NCBI GenBank assembly: GCA_964036665.1
Contig: OZ038526.1
Span: forward strand, 29,760,001 to 29,824,000
Length of the DNA stretch: 64,000 nucleotides
Source of the DNA: Gordius sp. MW1
Taxonomy: Eukaryota; Nematomorpha; Gordioida; Gordea; Gordiidae
Direction: 5' to 3'
The position numbers and the translations under genes are program-made. The notes below the pieces were generated by a model. That model did no database searches and was not told the origin of the DNA. It worked only from the letters and a program-made list of their open reading frames with translations. This document shows, in pieces, positions 12,341-24,252 of the stretch; position 1 is the stretch's first letter; the number at the start of each line of letters is the position of its first letter.

Positions 12341-12813
12341 TAGTGATGTGGAAATAGCGTTTTTAAGGAGCTAAAGCTATAGCACATAGCACCCATATGC
12401 GGCTATGTCTACTAGCACATAGTCACTTTAAGTGCTATAAGCTATAGGAGATGGGAGGTTTGAGGCGAGCTATGGGAGATGGGAGGTTTGAGGTGATATG
12501 AGCTATAGGAGATGGGAGGTTTGAGGCGCTAAAGCTATAGCCGATAGCACTTAAATGCGCTACTCCTATAGCACGGCGCTAACTCTGGGAATAATTTTTT
12601 TAATTGTTTATTTATTAGATATTAAATATGTAAAAATATAAGTTTTTTGCCCTATCTTACCATCTAACTACGACTTATTTTAATATAAATTTTATTAAGT
12701 GTATGACTTTAATTTAAATATTTTGCATTGCTTCTACATTTATTTTATTAATAACTCGCCCTTCCCCCCCCCCCCCCTCTAAATGACGAAAAAAAAATTT
12801 CCAATGTAAAAAA
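10869..12813. repeat. 1.945-kb tandem duplication, copy 1
   Basis: It begins TAAAAGGAACTAACACAGGCG and recurs at 12814 with very few differences. The unit includes gypsy pol and the left arm of the foldback hAT element, so the duplication happened after that insertion. The junction lies in an A-run (TGTAAAAAA next to TAAAAGG), suggesting microhomology. Confidence 0.93.
12341..12813. mobile_element. Duplicated left arm of the foldback hAT element
   Basis: A copy of 14283-14757 beginning TAGTGATGTGGAAATAGCG, preceded by TGTCCAAC (12333-12340). It is present only because of the tandem duplication; it has no right end of its own. Confidence 0.88.
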
Positions 12814-14274
12814 TAAAAGGAACTAACACAGGCGTATTTATTAACGGCCCATGTCACAGATTTCTTTAATAATTTACACAAGGAATGAGCTAGAGTCGAA
12901 AAATTTTGTATAAACTTAGCATAATAGGTAGCCAGGCCTAAAAAGACTGTGATTCATTAATTAATGTAGATTCAGGAGCATAATTGCCTTAGTGTTTTTG
13001 TCATTTGTGTGAATTCCTTCCTCGTTTATCATATGTCCAAGATATTCAATTGATTTTTTTTAAATTAAATTTTTCTAGTTTTAATTTTATGTTAGCCTTA
13101 TCCAAAATTTTGAACACTGCTTCAAGGTTTTTATTGTGGTTTTAAATTGATTTCCCAGCCACGATAATTTCGTCGAGATAACCTACAACACCAATAATGT
13201 TCCTAAACAATGAGTATATGAAGCGCTGAAATATGGCTGGGGCAGAAGCAATCCGAATGATTTAAATAGGCCACGGTGGATATTAATTGTTAAAATATTT
13301 TGTGATTATTCAGTAATTTTAATTTATAATACGCTTAAAGGTGTAATATGGGAAAATATATAAAACCTTCTAATTTGAAAAAAGCCTTGGATGCGGGGAA
13401 GTGGGTATTTTTCTAAAACTAGATTATTATTGAAATTTTGAAAATCATCACAATTCTTAAATCCCCATCTTTTTTAAAAACAGTAACAATCGGCGCTGCA
13501 TAATATGCATTTTTTATAAATTTAAAAACTCCTTCATTGACTTGTCGATCTAACTCCTTGTCCACTTTTTCTTTAATGCTAGGCCGAAAATTTAGGAGAG
13601 GATTCTAAGTTTTAGCGTGGCATAAAAATCAAACACACCGCCGGTTTTTCTATCAAATAAAGAGGAATATTTTTTGATTATATCATTCAAATTATTTGAG
13701 TTAACTATATTAATTGAAGGGGAAGTTGTATCATCTTTAATCCATTTGTTTGCCAGTTGGGTTAGGATACGAGGAAATTGACTCAACCAATCGCGTCCTT
13801 AAATGTTGTGTCCATGTCCTTGTGATACGATTAGCGGTAATTAAAACGTTATGCCATTTTCGAATACGGTCACCTCGGTTTTCATCCTTATCTATGTGGT
13901 TGTACCGTTATAACACTTTAAGATGGCTTTCAGTGGCGAGACGATTCTTACTACGACATTTTCCATTCACCATTGTAACCGACGATCCTGTATCTATTTC
14001 AAAAGTAACATCCTAGTCATTTACCTTTAACGTAGTGGGGAATTACGAATATAATCTGAATAATTAACCTGGTGAAGCCTGCCACTATTTTCTCTCTTAC
14101 ATATTTTACCAATATGTCCCTTTTTAACTGCCCTTACGAAATTTACATGTAACTCAATTACGGTTTCCACCGCATGAGTAATAATAATTTAAAGTCCTGG
14201 GTTTTACCGAATGTGTTGTTTCAGAACGAGTCAATATTAAGATTGCATTGCTGCCCTTTATATAGCACGTGAGG
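12814..14274 (-). pseudogene. Ty3/gypsy pol remnant, duplication copy 2
   Basis: Second copy of the pol region, including the linker ORF (13786-13592) and the same YLDE substitution at the RT catalytic box (about 13168-13195). It is separated from gag by the foldback hAT element at 14283-15997. It is non-functional, with several stops. Differences from copy 1 are few, for example NDIIKKY against NDKIKKY in the linker. Confidence 0.8.
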
Positions 14275-14282
14275 TGTCCAAC

Positions 14283-15997
14283 TAGTGATGTGGAAATAGC
14301 GTTTTTAAGGAGCTAAAGCTATAGCACATAGCACCCATATGCGGCTATGTCTACTAGCACATAGTCACTTTAAGTGCTATAAGCTATAGGAGATGGGAGG
14401 TTTGAGGCGAGCTATGGGAGATGGGAGGTTTGAGGTGATATGAGCTATAGGAGATGGGAGGTTTGAGGCGCTAAAGCTATAGCCGATAGCACTTAAATGC
14501 GCTACTCCTATAGCACGGCGCTAACACTGGGAATAATTTTTTTAATTGTTTATTTATTAGATATTAAATATGTATAAATATAAGCTTTTTGCCCTATCTT
14601 ACCATCTAACTACGACTTATTTTAATATAAATTTTATTAAGTGTATGACTTTAATTTAAATATTTTGCATTGCTTCTACATTTATTTTATTAATAACTCG
14701 CCCTTCCCCCCCCCACCCTCTGAATGACGAAAAAAAAATTTCCAATGTAAAAAAAACCTTACAAATTAATATTTGTTTTTTGTTTTGCCCCCCCCCCCAA
14801 ATTGAACTTTTAACGGTTTTGCCCCACCCCCCCCCCCCCCCCCCCCCTAATCCAAAACCTGGTTATGCCCTACGCCCATGTTTTTGAGAATAAAAAAATT
14901 AAACTCCCCCCCCCCCCCCCCCCCCCCCTTAAGTTAATCCATATCCCATCAGGGCGATTATGTTTCAATGAAAAGGAATGCAATAGAGTGAACTTATGCG
15001 TACTCACTCATGTTATGTTATTTTATTCATTGATTAGTATAAAAAGAAAATTAATTTTTCGCTCTCTTCTTTAATGTCTTTATCCTTTTCTTCAACTCAA
15101 CTGAACATAAAAAATATCATGACTAAATTTGGTAAATATTATAAAAGATTTACCAAGTGAGATATCTTTATCAACGTCTATATGATAATACACTTGTTAA
15201 AAATCACAAACTACGATAATTTTATTTTCGACCATTTGGCATTATATATATATATATTAGTTATATATATAAATATATTAAAACAGGCAAATATTTTGTT
15301 AATTATTGATGTCGATTCCTCTCCAGCTATTCATCTCAAAAACATGGGCGTAGGGCATAACCAGGTTTTGGATTAAGGGGGGGGGGGGCGAAACGGTTAA
15401 AAGTTTAATTTGGGAGGAATAAAACAAAAAAAATTATTAATTTGTAAGGTTTTTTTACATTGGAAATTTTTTTTTCGTCATTAAGAGGGGGGGGGGGAAG
15501 GACGAGTTATTAATAAAATAAATGTAGAAGCAATGCAAAATATTTAAATTAAAGTCATACACTTAATAAAATTTATATTAAAATAAGTCGTAGTTAGATG
15601 GTAAGATAGGCAAAAACTTATATTTTTACATATTTAATATCTAATAAATAAACAATGAAAAAAATTATTCCCAGTGTTAGCGCCGTGCTATAGGAGTAGC
15701 GCATTTAAGTGCTATCGGCTATAGCTTTAGCGCCTCAAATCTCCCATCTCCTATAGCTCATAGCACCTCAAACCTCCCATCTCCCATAACTCTAGCGCCT
15801 CAAACCTCCCATCTCTTATAGCTCATAGCACCTCAAACCTCCCATCTCCCATAGCTCTAGCGCCTCAAACCTCCCATCTCCTAAAGCTTATAGCACTTAC
15901 AGTTACTATGTGCTAGTAGACAGAGCGTATTTAATAGGCTATTCCCATCAGCGGGGAGGTGCTAAGCGCGCTAGTGCTAAGCGTTTTCCCATCACTA
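14283..15997. mobile_element. Foldback hAT-type element, 1715 bp, TSD TGTCCAAC
   Basis: The ends TAGTGATG...CATCACTA are flanked by identical TGTCCAAC (14275-14282 and 15998-16005). The two arms (about 14283-14890 and 15340-15997) are inverted copies of each other. They contain several reiterations of a GGAGATGGGAGGTTTGAGG unit next to GCTATAGC-type motifs, then an inner section with ACCAGGTTTTGGATTA plus long C or G runs. The central loop is AT-rich with an (AT)n run near 15243. It has no transposase. It sits inside the gypsy element between gag and pol. Confidence 0.92.
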
Positions 15998-16063
15998 TGT
16001 CCAACACAACTTGTCATGTTAAATCTTCGATGCCTAAAAGGCGTTCTACGATCTTAGATTTCT

Positions 16064-16306
16064 TTAACCCAGCTTAAACCTAACACGGAAGCTGCTTTTA
16101 AGGTTGGATTTAAAATCGCAATGGATTGCCACACATTTTAACGTGCCAAATGCATCGATCGTTTCATCTTCCATTTGGAACAGCTTATTGAAGTAGCGCT
16201 GCATGATTGTGTTTATTTTAGGGGAATGGAAGTTTTTTAGGGCGAAACATAATTCTTCAAAGGGAAGGTTCGCTGGGTCCTGGGAGGCAATAAGATTTGT
16301 AAGCAA
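16064..16306 (-). pseudogene. Ty3/gypsy gag fragment
   Basis: The minus-strand ORF resembles the gag region of K02A2.6-like gypsy elements: LTNLIASQDP, then LPFEELCFALKNFHSP, then MQRYFNKLFQ and VAIHCDF. These match the family pattern of a retrotransposon gag domain (capsid-like). It is only about 80 residues and ends at a stop. It is the 5' part of the element continued at 12814-14274, 10641-12340 and 5674-6053. No zinc knuckle is seen. Confidence 0.75.
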
Positions 16307-17531
16307 TTGATAAATTTTGGTCTCCTATCAGGGTAATAAATAAGGATTTTTCATCGGAACCGATAACGTTGTGATAATGATATTGTGATAAATATAGGTT
16401 GAAGCTTTGTGCAGGACTATATCAAATAACTCTATCAAAATATGTTGACCGTTTCCCGGTTGGTTTTTGTTGTAGACATGTGTTATTTAGCACCGTATTA
16501 TTGAATATTTTCGACATGCAATAATGTATTTCAATATTGTCAAAAATCTGAATTTCAATTTTTAAAGCAGCAAAATATAAAAGGATTTTTTAGGAAAAGG
16601 CCCAGACTGGTCGCGTGCTTTGGGGAAAAATGAGCTTGCCCGGCTTGGGCTACAATTGAATGCCAACGGGTCCGGGCCGAAACCAGGTTTCTAATATTTT
16701 GCTTACTGGTAGAAAATTACTTTTAAAAGACCCGGGCATGTTTCTAGTTCAAACAATCTCTCTGGTTAGCTTTTTAGAAAAATTTTAACCAGGATCTTTA
16801 CAAATTGCATCCTTGAAGGAAAGACGACAGCGGGAATCGTATTACAAACACTAAGCAATTTTACTCTACAGACTCTTTCTAAGTATAAACATAATAGTGA
16901 AGATTTATGTATTTTTATCGAAAACATATCGTATGTTTAATCGAAGTTGACACAAAATTAACCCCCCCCCCCCCCCCCCTCCCGCCCCCTTGGTCCTATG
17001 CCACTGATGTATATAATCCTAATAAAATTTTGTTTGATGTATAATTTATCAAGAAGTTTTTTAAACCCTCCCCCCTTCCCTCCTTTAGGCAATCCTGCCC
17101 AGCCACTGCAAATAGTTACTTTTGGAACAATGGTTAATATCTACAGAGCTAATAATCGGTAGAAGTGCCTACCCCAATAAATTAATAGCACTGAAGTTTA
17201 AAGTATAATTAAATAGTCATAATTTCAGGAATTACCTATATTGGACTTTAATAAGAAGCTTGAATCAATTCTTAAAGATACCCTTGTATTTTACAAGAGA
17301 AAAATATCTTCGTTTGAATAGGGCAATATATAGCATCACTTTGAGTGTTGGTCTTGTTTCGTAATACATATATAGGGTATTATATAAAAAATACAAAATG
17401 TATGGTTCTTTCACAAATTTGCGTTGGAGTTAATATCTTCGATTACTTTTTAGAATTTTTGAAATTAATTTAAATGTGAATGATTGATTCGTATAACAGA
17501 TTAGACCTTAGCTTAAACGTTTCGTTTTACA
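16307..17531. other. Region upstream of the RRM gene; gypsy 5' side and repeat scraps
   Basis: No gene is seen. It contains a GC-rich patch (16600-16693) ending AGGTTTCTA that resembles a hAT right end, a C-run (16963-16979) and scraps ending GTCCTATGCCACTG and CCTGCCCAGCCACTGC. The last 100-200 bp before 17532 are AT-rich and presumably hold the promoter and 5' UTR of the RRM gene; no clear TATA or initiator can be assigned. Confidence 0.4.
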
Positions 17532-20191
17532 ATGGGAAGAATCATTCCAGGCAGAATATTTATTGGAAATCTTGATCCTTCTGTTAATGAGAATACTTTA
17601 GCTTCCGTATTTTCTAAGTATGGTAAAGTTAAGTCAGGTAATTATTTTTTATTTTTCTAATTTTTTAGTTGAAGTTGTTAAGTCTCATTCTACCGACTCA
17701 TCCAGAGGGTTTGGTTTTTTAACCTTCGAGAACCCTTCCTCTGCTGAAGATGCCATGAAAAGTCAAGCAGGAAAAGTATACTGTGTTATATTAAAATTAT
17801 TTGTCTTAAAAATTTGCTTATTTTGAGAGTGCTATATTTCATACTTGAGATATTTTATTTAAGATTTTGAATGGAAAACCAATTAGAATTGCACCTGCTA
17901 CTAAGCATGGATCTGAATATGGGCCATCTAAAAGAGAGAGAAATACCAGAAGCCCACCTCATAGAGGGCGAAAGGACTATAGTCGTAGTCCTGTGAGAAG
18001 ACGATCGTCTAGATATTCTCCTGATTATAAAGATGATTATAGGTATTAGGGTACACCTTAATGCCAACAAGATTGAAAATGCATTAAATGCCAATTGCTT
18101 TTTTTTACATATTTAAGCCTTGAGTATAGTGGACTTATAATTCACTCAATTATTTTATATTTAAAAGTTTTTATTCACCTGTGTGATTATTTGCTGTGTA
18201 GGGATGATTCAAGTATGAATGGAGGACTCAATAATGTTAATGATTTTTTGATCAATGCAGCATCATCACTAATGAATAATAGTGGTGGTTTAATGGGAGC
18301 TAACAATCCAGCATTGAATATGATGATGATGCTCAATAAACAGAACCAGAATTATAATGTACCTGCAAACACAAATAATTCAATGGCAGCACTACAATCT
18401 ATGCTTATGACAAACAATATTAATCCATCTACTTTGACTCCTGCCAATCTTTTGACCATGATCAATAATATGAGTTCCAATAATGCTTTTGGTGGTTCTA
18501 ACTCTAGCATGTTGGCTAATCCTGGAGGTGTTAATCCTTTGAACACTGTTTTGATGAATCTGATATCTCAACTTACAAATATGTCCAATGTTCAAAATAA
18601 TACTGGGATGCCTTCTAATAATTATATGGGGATGCAGCAATCAAGTGTTTCAAAGTTAGGCGGTGACTCTAGTCATACTAACATTCAACCATATCTAAGT
18701 TCTGGTTCTTTGCCTTTAAAAGGAAATTCAAGTGTGTTTAATATTGTTACTATGATTATCTTAATCTTTAAGCCCACAGTGTTAGAGATTGTATTTGCCA
18801 AAGCTTTGGTGTACTGGTGTAAACATTTGTCTAGAGATTTTAAACTAGTGGGACTTTTTATATGTTTTGCAAAAGGTAGCAATTATAGTTTTTTACCAGA
18901 AATTGTGGATGTTTACTCTTGAGAACTTGTTTTTATGAATCCAGGACATTTATTAGTTGTGGAAGTTTAGTGTGCAAACATTTCCTTAATTTAAGTTTGG
19001 TTTTAGTTGCAATTAGAAAGCTTGATAAATATTTGTGTTATAAATTAGCATGAGCTAGTTATTGAGAATATACATTTCTAGGCAACGATAATCATATGGG
19101 TTATAATCAGACAGCCTATAACAAAAATAATAAAAGCTTAGACTCCAATAATCAGTATCCTTACGGAGGAAATGGGATGCTTGGAGCTGTTCCTCAATCA
19201 TCATTTAGCAATATGTTTGGTGATAATCAACTTATGCCATCTGGTAATTTGACTAACCTTTCTTGTTGCTCACGAGTCTGGTACCTTTGTTATTTACTCT
19301 TATATGTGCAGAGTTTAAGATAGGTTTAAAATAAGGATATTAACAAAGTGCCTTTATTTCAGATCTTTTTTTTAGTGTTATTATTAATTGTTTTACAAAA
19401 GCATAGTGTTTAAGATTGCATAATGTTTCAAAATTAGAAATTTTTTATTGAAATCCCATAAATGTGTAGATTTCTTATATACAAGTCTGAGACCATCACT
19501 TAATATCTTTGGACATTTATTACATCTTGAAGGTCCTTAGTAAAATGTCTTAGAAGCTGTAAAACTTCTTGACTTGGATGAACTGAATCTGACTTTGATC
19601 AAAATTGTGTGTACAATCTTAACATGTATTATGAGAAATCTGTATAGTAGCTTTTAATCTCATGCTCACTTTAGTGCAAGATACCAGCTTGGGTGGATTA
19701 AAATAATTTACCCAATCCTAATATCCTGCTACATTAATACAATGCTTGTTTGATCACCATTCCATCCTGGAATGCCTGAATAAATTGCATTAACATTTTA
19801 TATAGGAGGGCAAGGCCTAAGTGCTGCTGCTTTTAGTGGTGATGTCAGGCCAGGTTTTGACGAATATTCCGCCGCTACAAATTATGAATACCAAAAAAGA
19901 GGAGGAGGTAATGATGGTGGCTCAGGTAATATGAAGGCCTTGCACTTTTTTTAAAATGAAAACTTTTATATTGTTAAAGAATTATAGTACTGAGATTATA
20001 AAAAGACCCTTGTTATAAATAACACTTAATTAAAGTTGGTTTGAAACTTGCTTAATTTTTTTATTTTACAAATGAACTTCATTTTTTATTAATGGTAAAA
20101 CAATTTTGTGGTGACTTATTTAGATTTTCGATATGGAGATCACGATAATAGAAGACATGGTAATGATCGATCTGTTCATAGGAGAAGATAG
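17532..20191 (+). CDS. RRM RNA-binding protein, RBMX/hnRNP G or CIRBP-like, Asn/Met-rich tail
   Basis: Seven exons: 17532-17637, 17669-17775, 17864-18042, 18202-18731, 19082-19243, 19806-19925, 20124-20191. All junctions are GT-AG and the total is exactly 424 codons (423 aa). Residues 7-85 form one RRM: RNP2 is RIFIGNL, RNP1 is SRGFGFLTF, closing with LNGKPIRIAPATK as in RBMX and CIRBP proteins. An Arg/Ser segment follows (SRSPVRRRSSRYSP), then a long Asn/Met/Ser/Gly-rich low-complexity region (about residues 132-300), Tyr/Asn/Gly-rich stretches, and a basic end, RRHGNDRSVHRRR. It probably binds nuclear pre-mRNA, with a prion-like tail able to drive condensates (inference). The first ATG opens the RRM directly. 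The exact orthologue is uncertain; the exon 4 donor (18732) is the least certain junction. Confidence 0.87.
17638..17668 (+). other. 31-nt intron 1 of the RRM gene
   Basis: GTAATTATTT...TTTTTTAG lies between AAGTCAG and TTGAAGTT. Without splicing the frame hits a stop (TTCTAA) inside the segment. Splicing gives YGKVKSVEVVKS, the expected link between RRM alpha 1 and beta 2. There is no room for a separate branch-point region and polypyrimidine tract of usual size. Confidence 0.85.
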
Positions 20192-20355
20192 CTCCACACA
20201 ATTTTTATATAATATATAAACTTTGTATTATAAATATCATATATTTAATTTAAAATGTTTCTTTAGAGTAATGCCCTAATCTCAATCTATGAATTGTACA
20301 TATATATATATTTAATTATTTGTAATCTTTAAAACTAAAACTTTCTTGATATTTG

Positions 20356-20361
20356 AATAAA
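20356..20361 (+). terminator. Polyadenylation signal AATAAA of the RRM gene
   Basis: AATAAA lies 165 bp after the stop codon, and a second (AAATAAAA) follows about 12 bp later. The T-rich 3' flank fits a cleavage site near 20375-20390. Confidence 0.6.
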
Positions 20362-20391
20362 TAGATATAAATAAAAAGTAAAATAATTCTG

Positions 20392-20995
20392 AGGCAAATG
20401 GGGTGCGACTTAAAGATATTTCAACTGTTATAAGTTTTGGGTATTAATGATGCGGAAAATCAATCTCGGTTACGTCTCGAGAAAGAGATGAGACCATACG
20501 AGATTTTATTAGCGAGGTTATGTAATATTTATTATGTTTTAATAAATTAAGTATAAATTTTTATTGATTTATATTTAAGGTATTACATGCAAATTTATAT
20601 GTTTGGGATATATCTACGATTACAATTAAATATTAAAAAATTTCGCACAAAATCTAAATAAGTTTATTCACCTTAGTAGTGGTAATCAATATATCACATA
20701 TAAATTGTAGGTTTAAAATGAGTTCTGATTAAGTAATAAATATTATTAAAGCATTTTAACAAAATATTCATCAGCCTGCCTCATGGGATCACACTAAAGT
20801 TGTATTTAACAAATAAAATTGATTATGCTAGGCTACTGTGGCTAAAAGTTTTTTGATCACCTCAGTTAAAACTGCCTGCCAAACGATTATTTTTAAGAGG
20901 GTATTTAGTATTAGACGACATTTTAATAGATCTTACATTGCTTTTTGTTTTGCTATCTAAATTACTTTTCCATTATAATCTGGGATTGGCATGAT
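20392..20995. other. Intergenic, AT-rich, no gene
   Basis: Nothing coding is visible. A patch at 20460-20515 with CTCGGTTACGTCTCGAG-type motifs resembles patches near 23930-24010 and 29795-29825 (CGAGACC-rich), a possible decayed dispersed repeat. Confidence 0.4.
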
Positions 20996-21911
20996 TAGTG
21001 ATGATCAAAACCTAGGTTTTGATCAGGCAACCTGAGGGTTCAGGTTTTCAAAAACCTGATAAGGTTTTTTGAACACCCAAACCTTAACCTGAGGTTCATC
21101 CTGAAAATCAACCGGAAAAACCTTGTCAGTTTTACACCCAACCTGAAAACCCAGGTTAATTTGGAAAATTCTTGTTTTTTATATAATATATATAAGTATA
21201 AATGTGGTATTTTATTTTACATATTTTCCTTTTTCAAGATGCATTAAACTTCTTAAATATTTACATTTTTAAATGAAAGAAAAATAGTATTTTGTTAATA
21301 TTTAAAAAAGAAATTAAGATTTTTTTAATATACAAATGATTTAAATATTTACCATGTATATTTGGTGAATGCGGCATCTATATTTTAAGAAATTTTCATA
21401 AAGCGTTATGCAGCATAGCATACCCTACCTAGACCCATAATTTTATCACACACCATACACTAAAATGCTATACTATGCTGCATAGTATATGCATGCAATG
21501 CTTTCCAACGCTTTATGAAAATTTGTTAAAATATAGATGCCGCATTGACCAAATATACATGGTAAATATTTAAATCATTTGTATATTGAAAAAATCTTAT
21601 TTTTTTTTAAATAATAACAAAATACTATTTTTCTTTCATTTAAAATTGTAAATATTTAAAATAAAATACCACATTTATACTTATATATTTCATATAAAAA
21701 ACAAGAATTTTCCAGGTTAACCTGAGGTCAACCTGGGTTTTCAGGTTGGGTGTAAAATTGACCTGAAGGTTTTTCAGGTCGATTTTTGGGATGAACCTCA
21801 GGTTAAGGTTCGGGTGTTCAAAAAACCTTATCAGGTTTTTGAAAACATGAACCTAAAACCGACCTCAGGTTAGCCCTCGGGAAAACCTGACCTAGGTTTT
21901 GATCATCACTA
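20996..21911. mobile_element. Foldback hAT-type element, 916 bp, TSD GGCATGAT
   Basis: The ends TAGTGATGATCAAAACCTAG and the exact inverse are flanked by identical GGCATGAT (20988-20995, 21912-21919). The arms of about 400 bp are nearly complete inverted copies, leaving a loop of about 80 bp near 21420-21490 that contains CATAGCATACC and GCTATACTATGCTGCATAG. The outer 180 bp of each arm is packed with AACCTGA/TCAGGTT motifs. It has no coding capacity. The transcript would be an almost perfect hairpin. Confidence 0.93.
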
Positions 21912-21919
21912 GGCATGAT

Positions 21920-23277
21920 ACTAATTTGCTAAATTTTTGTAACTGTTGTAACTTAAGCTGTATAATTACCTAAATTTTTATCAAAATAATTGGAGTGAGT
22001 AATTTTGGAAAATAAAAGGTGGCCTTACTTTATAATAATATCTTACTTTTTAAACGTAAAACTTTTTGTTATATAATTTTATGTGCAACTATAATGCTTT
22101 TATTCCGGTAAAAATGTATATAAAATTTTTTTTTCTAATATTTTAATATATGAAATAAATTACCAATTCTAAAAATAATGGTATTATTATCAAAATTATG
22201 CACTCGCACTCTGTTTGAAACGTGATAATAATCATGCAAAAAATTCTTCCAACCATATTTTATAATGGCTTAGGCAAGGGGGGGGGCTATTAACCCACCC
22301 CACGGACTTTGAACAAAAATTTAATAACCGCGTTCAATTTTGCTTACGTTTGTGATGATAAGTGCGAGATTAAATTCTTATATTTTTTCATTCAAAACTA
22401 AGAAAAGCTGATGTATTTGATTTTGAAAAAACCTTTTATAGAAAGTGCCAGAGCGTATGAAAAAACAATATATTAACAATTGTATATACAAAGTAAAATT
22501 ATAAAAAATCAATTCCACACCTATTTTGAGGCCCAATTGGGCTAAAAGATTTTAGTATCGGCTTGTTGGACCAATTCTATCAAAATGATCAGTTTGATAA
22601 ACTAGCTCGACTTGATAGCCAACAACTCTTTAAAGGCATTTATAACCTATCCAAAATTTTTTTTTAGATAATTATTTCGTTGAGCTTACATAGTATAACT
22701 TTTTCCCCTCTCCACTTTTCGCTATTAATGATCACATTATGTGTTAAAACTATTAATTTTTTTAAATCTACAATACATTAAAAATATTACTAAACAATTA
22801 AAAAAGCCTATTTATTTTAAACCTGAAATATTTTTTCAAAAAATTATAGATGATTAAATCGTTGCAAAATATTTAATTTTTTTTATTTATTTATTGATTA
22901 TAACTTAATGAACTTATTCAAATTATGTTAAAAAATTAAGAGGGTCAAATACTAATCTATTTTTTTCGCCCAGACAAAATAAAAGCCCCAAACTCTGCCC
23001 AAGCTGAGCCCGATGAAAATCAGTTTGCAGGGCTCTACATTTTAAGCGGGTATTTTTAATAGCAATCCTAGAAATCATTCATATATGTCTTAAACCTATC
23101 GCAAATGCGAACAAGTTGCAAGGGTAAAACAACCGAAAAATAGTTTTATAGAAGAAAAACATTTTATTTTTGAAAGTGGTTGATTTATTAGGGAATTAAC
23201 ATGGTTTCGATAAGTCCTAGAACAAATGGGAAAATCTTTCAAAGTGAGACCACGTTAATATAATAATGTTTTGTTAG
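21920..23277. other. Intergenic, AT-rich, with solitary transposon ends
   Basis: No gene. Near 22268 GGCTTAGGCAAGGGGGGG resembles the left end of the CATGGGC MITE family. Near 23024-23036 TGCAGGGCTCTA matches the right end of the hAT family at 50171-50830, but no left partner was found. Confidence 0.4.
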
Positions 23278-23445
23278 CATGGGCCTGGCTAAAGGGGGGG
23301 GGGGGGGGGTGCAGCTGCCCCCCTTTAAATCCAAAGATTTGTTAAAATTTATTAAAATTATGGCTAACATTTTCAAAAATGATTATTTTGCCTCTTCCTA
23401 AATATTTTGGCCCCCCTCTAATCACAATGCTGGCTCTGTCCATGG
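23278..23445. mobile_element. Short MITE of the CATGGGC family, 168 bp
   Basis: It starts CATGGGCCTGGCTAA with a G-run and ends GCTGGCTCTGTCCATGG, imperfect inverted ends. Flanking TTGTTAG repeats (23271-23277, 23446-23452) are exact over 7 bp, or 7 of 8 if counted as an 8-bp TSD. Relatives lie at 58129-58306 and 58637-58936. Confidence 0.75.
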
Positions 23446-24102
23446 TTGTTAGTATAAGTTATTTTTATAACATGATATTTACTGATTATCTAAAGAAAGA
23501 AATTTAACCACCCTTTTGGGAAAAAAGGAAATCCTGCATACGGCTATGATGAGGGTTATAGGCTAAAACTCCCAAAAAATAGTTTTAAAAAGTTGCTTGC
23601 TCTAACTAGGTAATCTTATATGTTGGTATGTGCATTTAAAGTTGACTTAAACAGTGCTTTGAATCCAATTAAAATAATATGATAAAAAATATCAATATTT
23701 ATACTTTAAAAAAATCTATACATATTAAAAAATTTGCACACTTTATAGAAAATGAATTTATTGCTAACTATCTTTATATTGTCAATAACATGCTGCACGT
23801 AATCTTTATCAAGTCTAGGTTTTAAGGTTTCCCAAATTATAGAATGATTTGTCATTTTATATTATTTTACAATTTTATTTGGTATAATAATTCTATAAAA
23901 AGTCGAGATAAGTCGAGCATTCTCGTAGAGAGAGACCGAGATTTTTCAAGGCCGAGACAACAATAGATCAAGAAAGCATGAAAGACGAGACAGGATTCTG
24001 CTTTCGAGACCGTGACGAGAACGAAACACACTTTGGTATAAAATATAGGCTTATTATATCAACCACATTAAAAAACACAAGCACCCTATTTGAAGGATCG
24101 GG

Positions 24103-24252
24103 CAAAGCCAGGATTTGAATCAGAGGGGGCAATTATGATTGAGGGAGAGGCAAAATGATGATTTTTTGAAATTTAAGCCGTAATTGTATTAAATTTTAAA
24201 GATTCTTTGGATTTAGAGGGGGGCAGCCGCCCTTCCCTCTGTTTACACCCAT
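24103..24252. mobile_element. Degenerate MITE of the CATGGGC family
   Basis: It runs from GGGCAAAGCCAGGATTTG to GCAGCCGCCCTTCCCTC...ACACCCATGG, with the same internal GATTTAGAGGGGGGCAG block as other members. No target duplication is recognisable. Confidence 0.55.

Noticed and set aside
4707..16693. A single large hAT element bounded by TAGAGACC (4707) and GGTTTCTA (16693)
   Set aside because: The ends are only loosely inverse, the flanks share no 8-bp duplication, and the interior is a gypsy element of independent origin.
18095..18922. 275-aa single ORF as an independent gene
   Set aside because: It is exon 4 of the RRM gene read through its donor at 18732 and through part of the preceding intron; spliced joining gives an exact 424-codon CDS.
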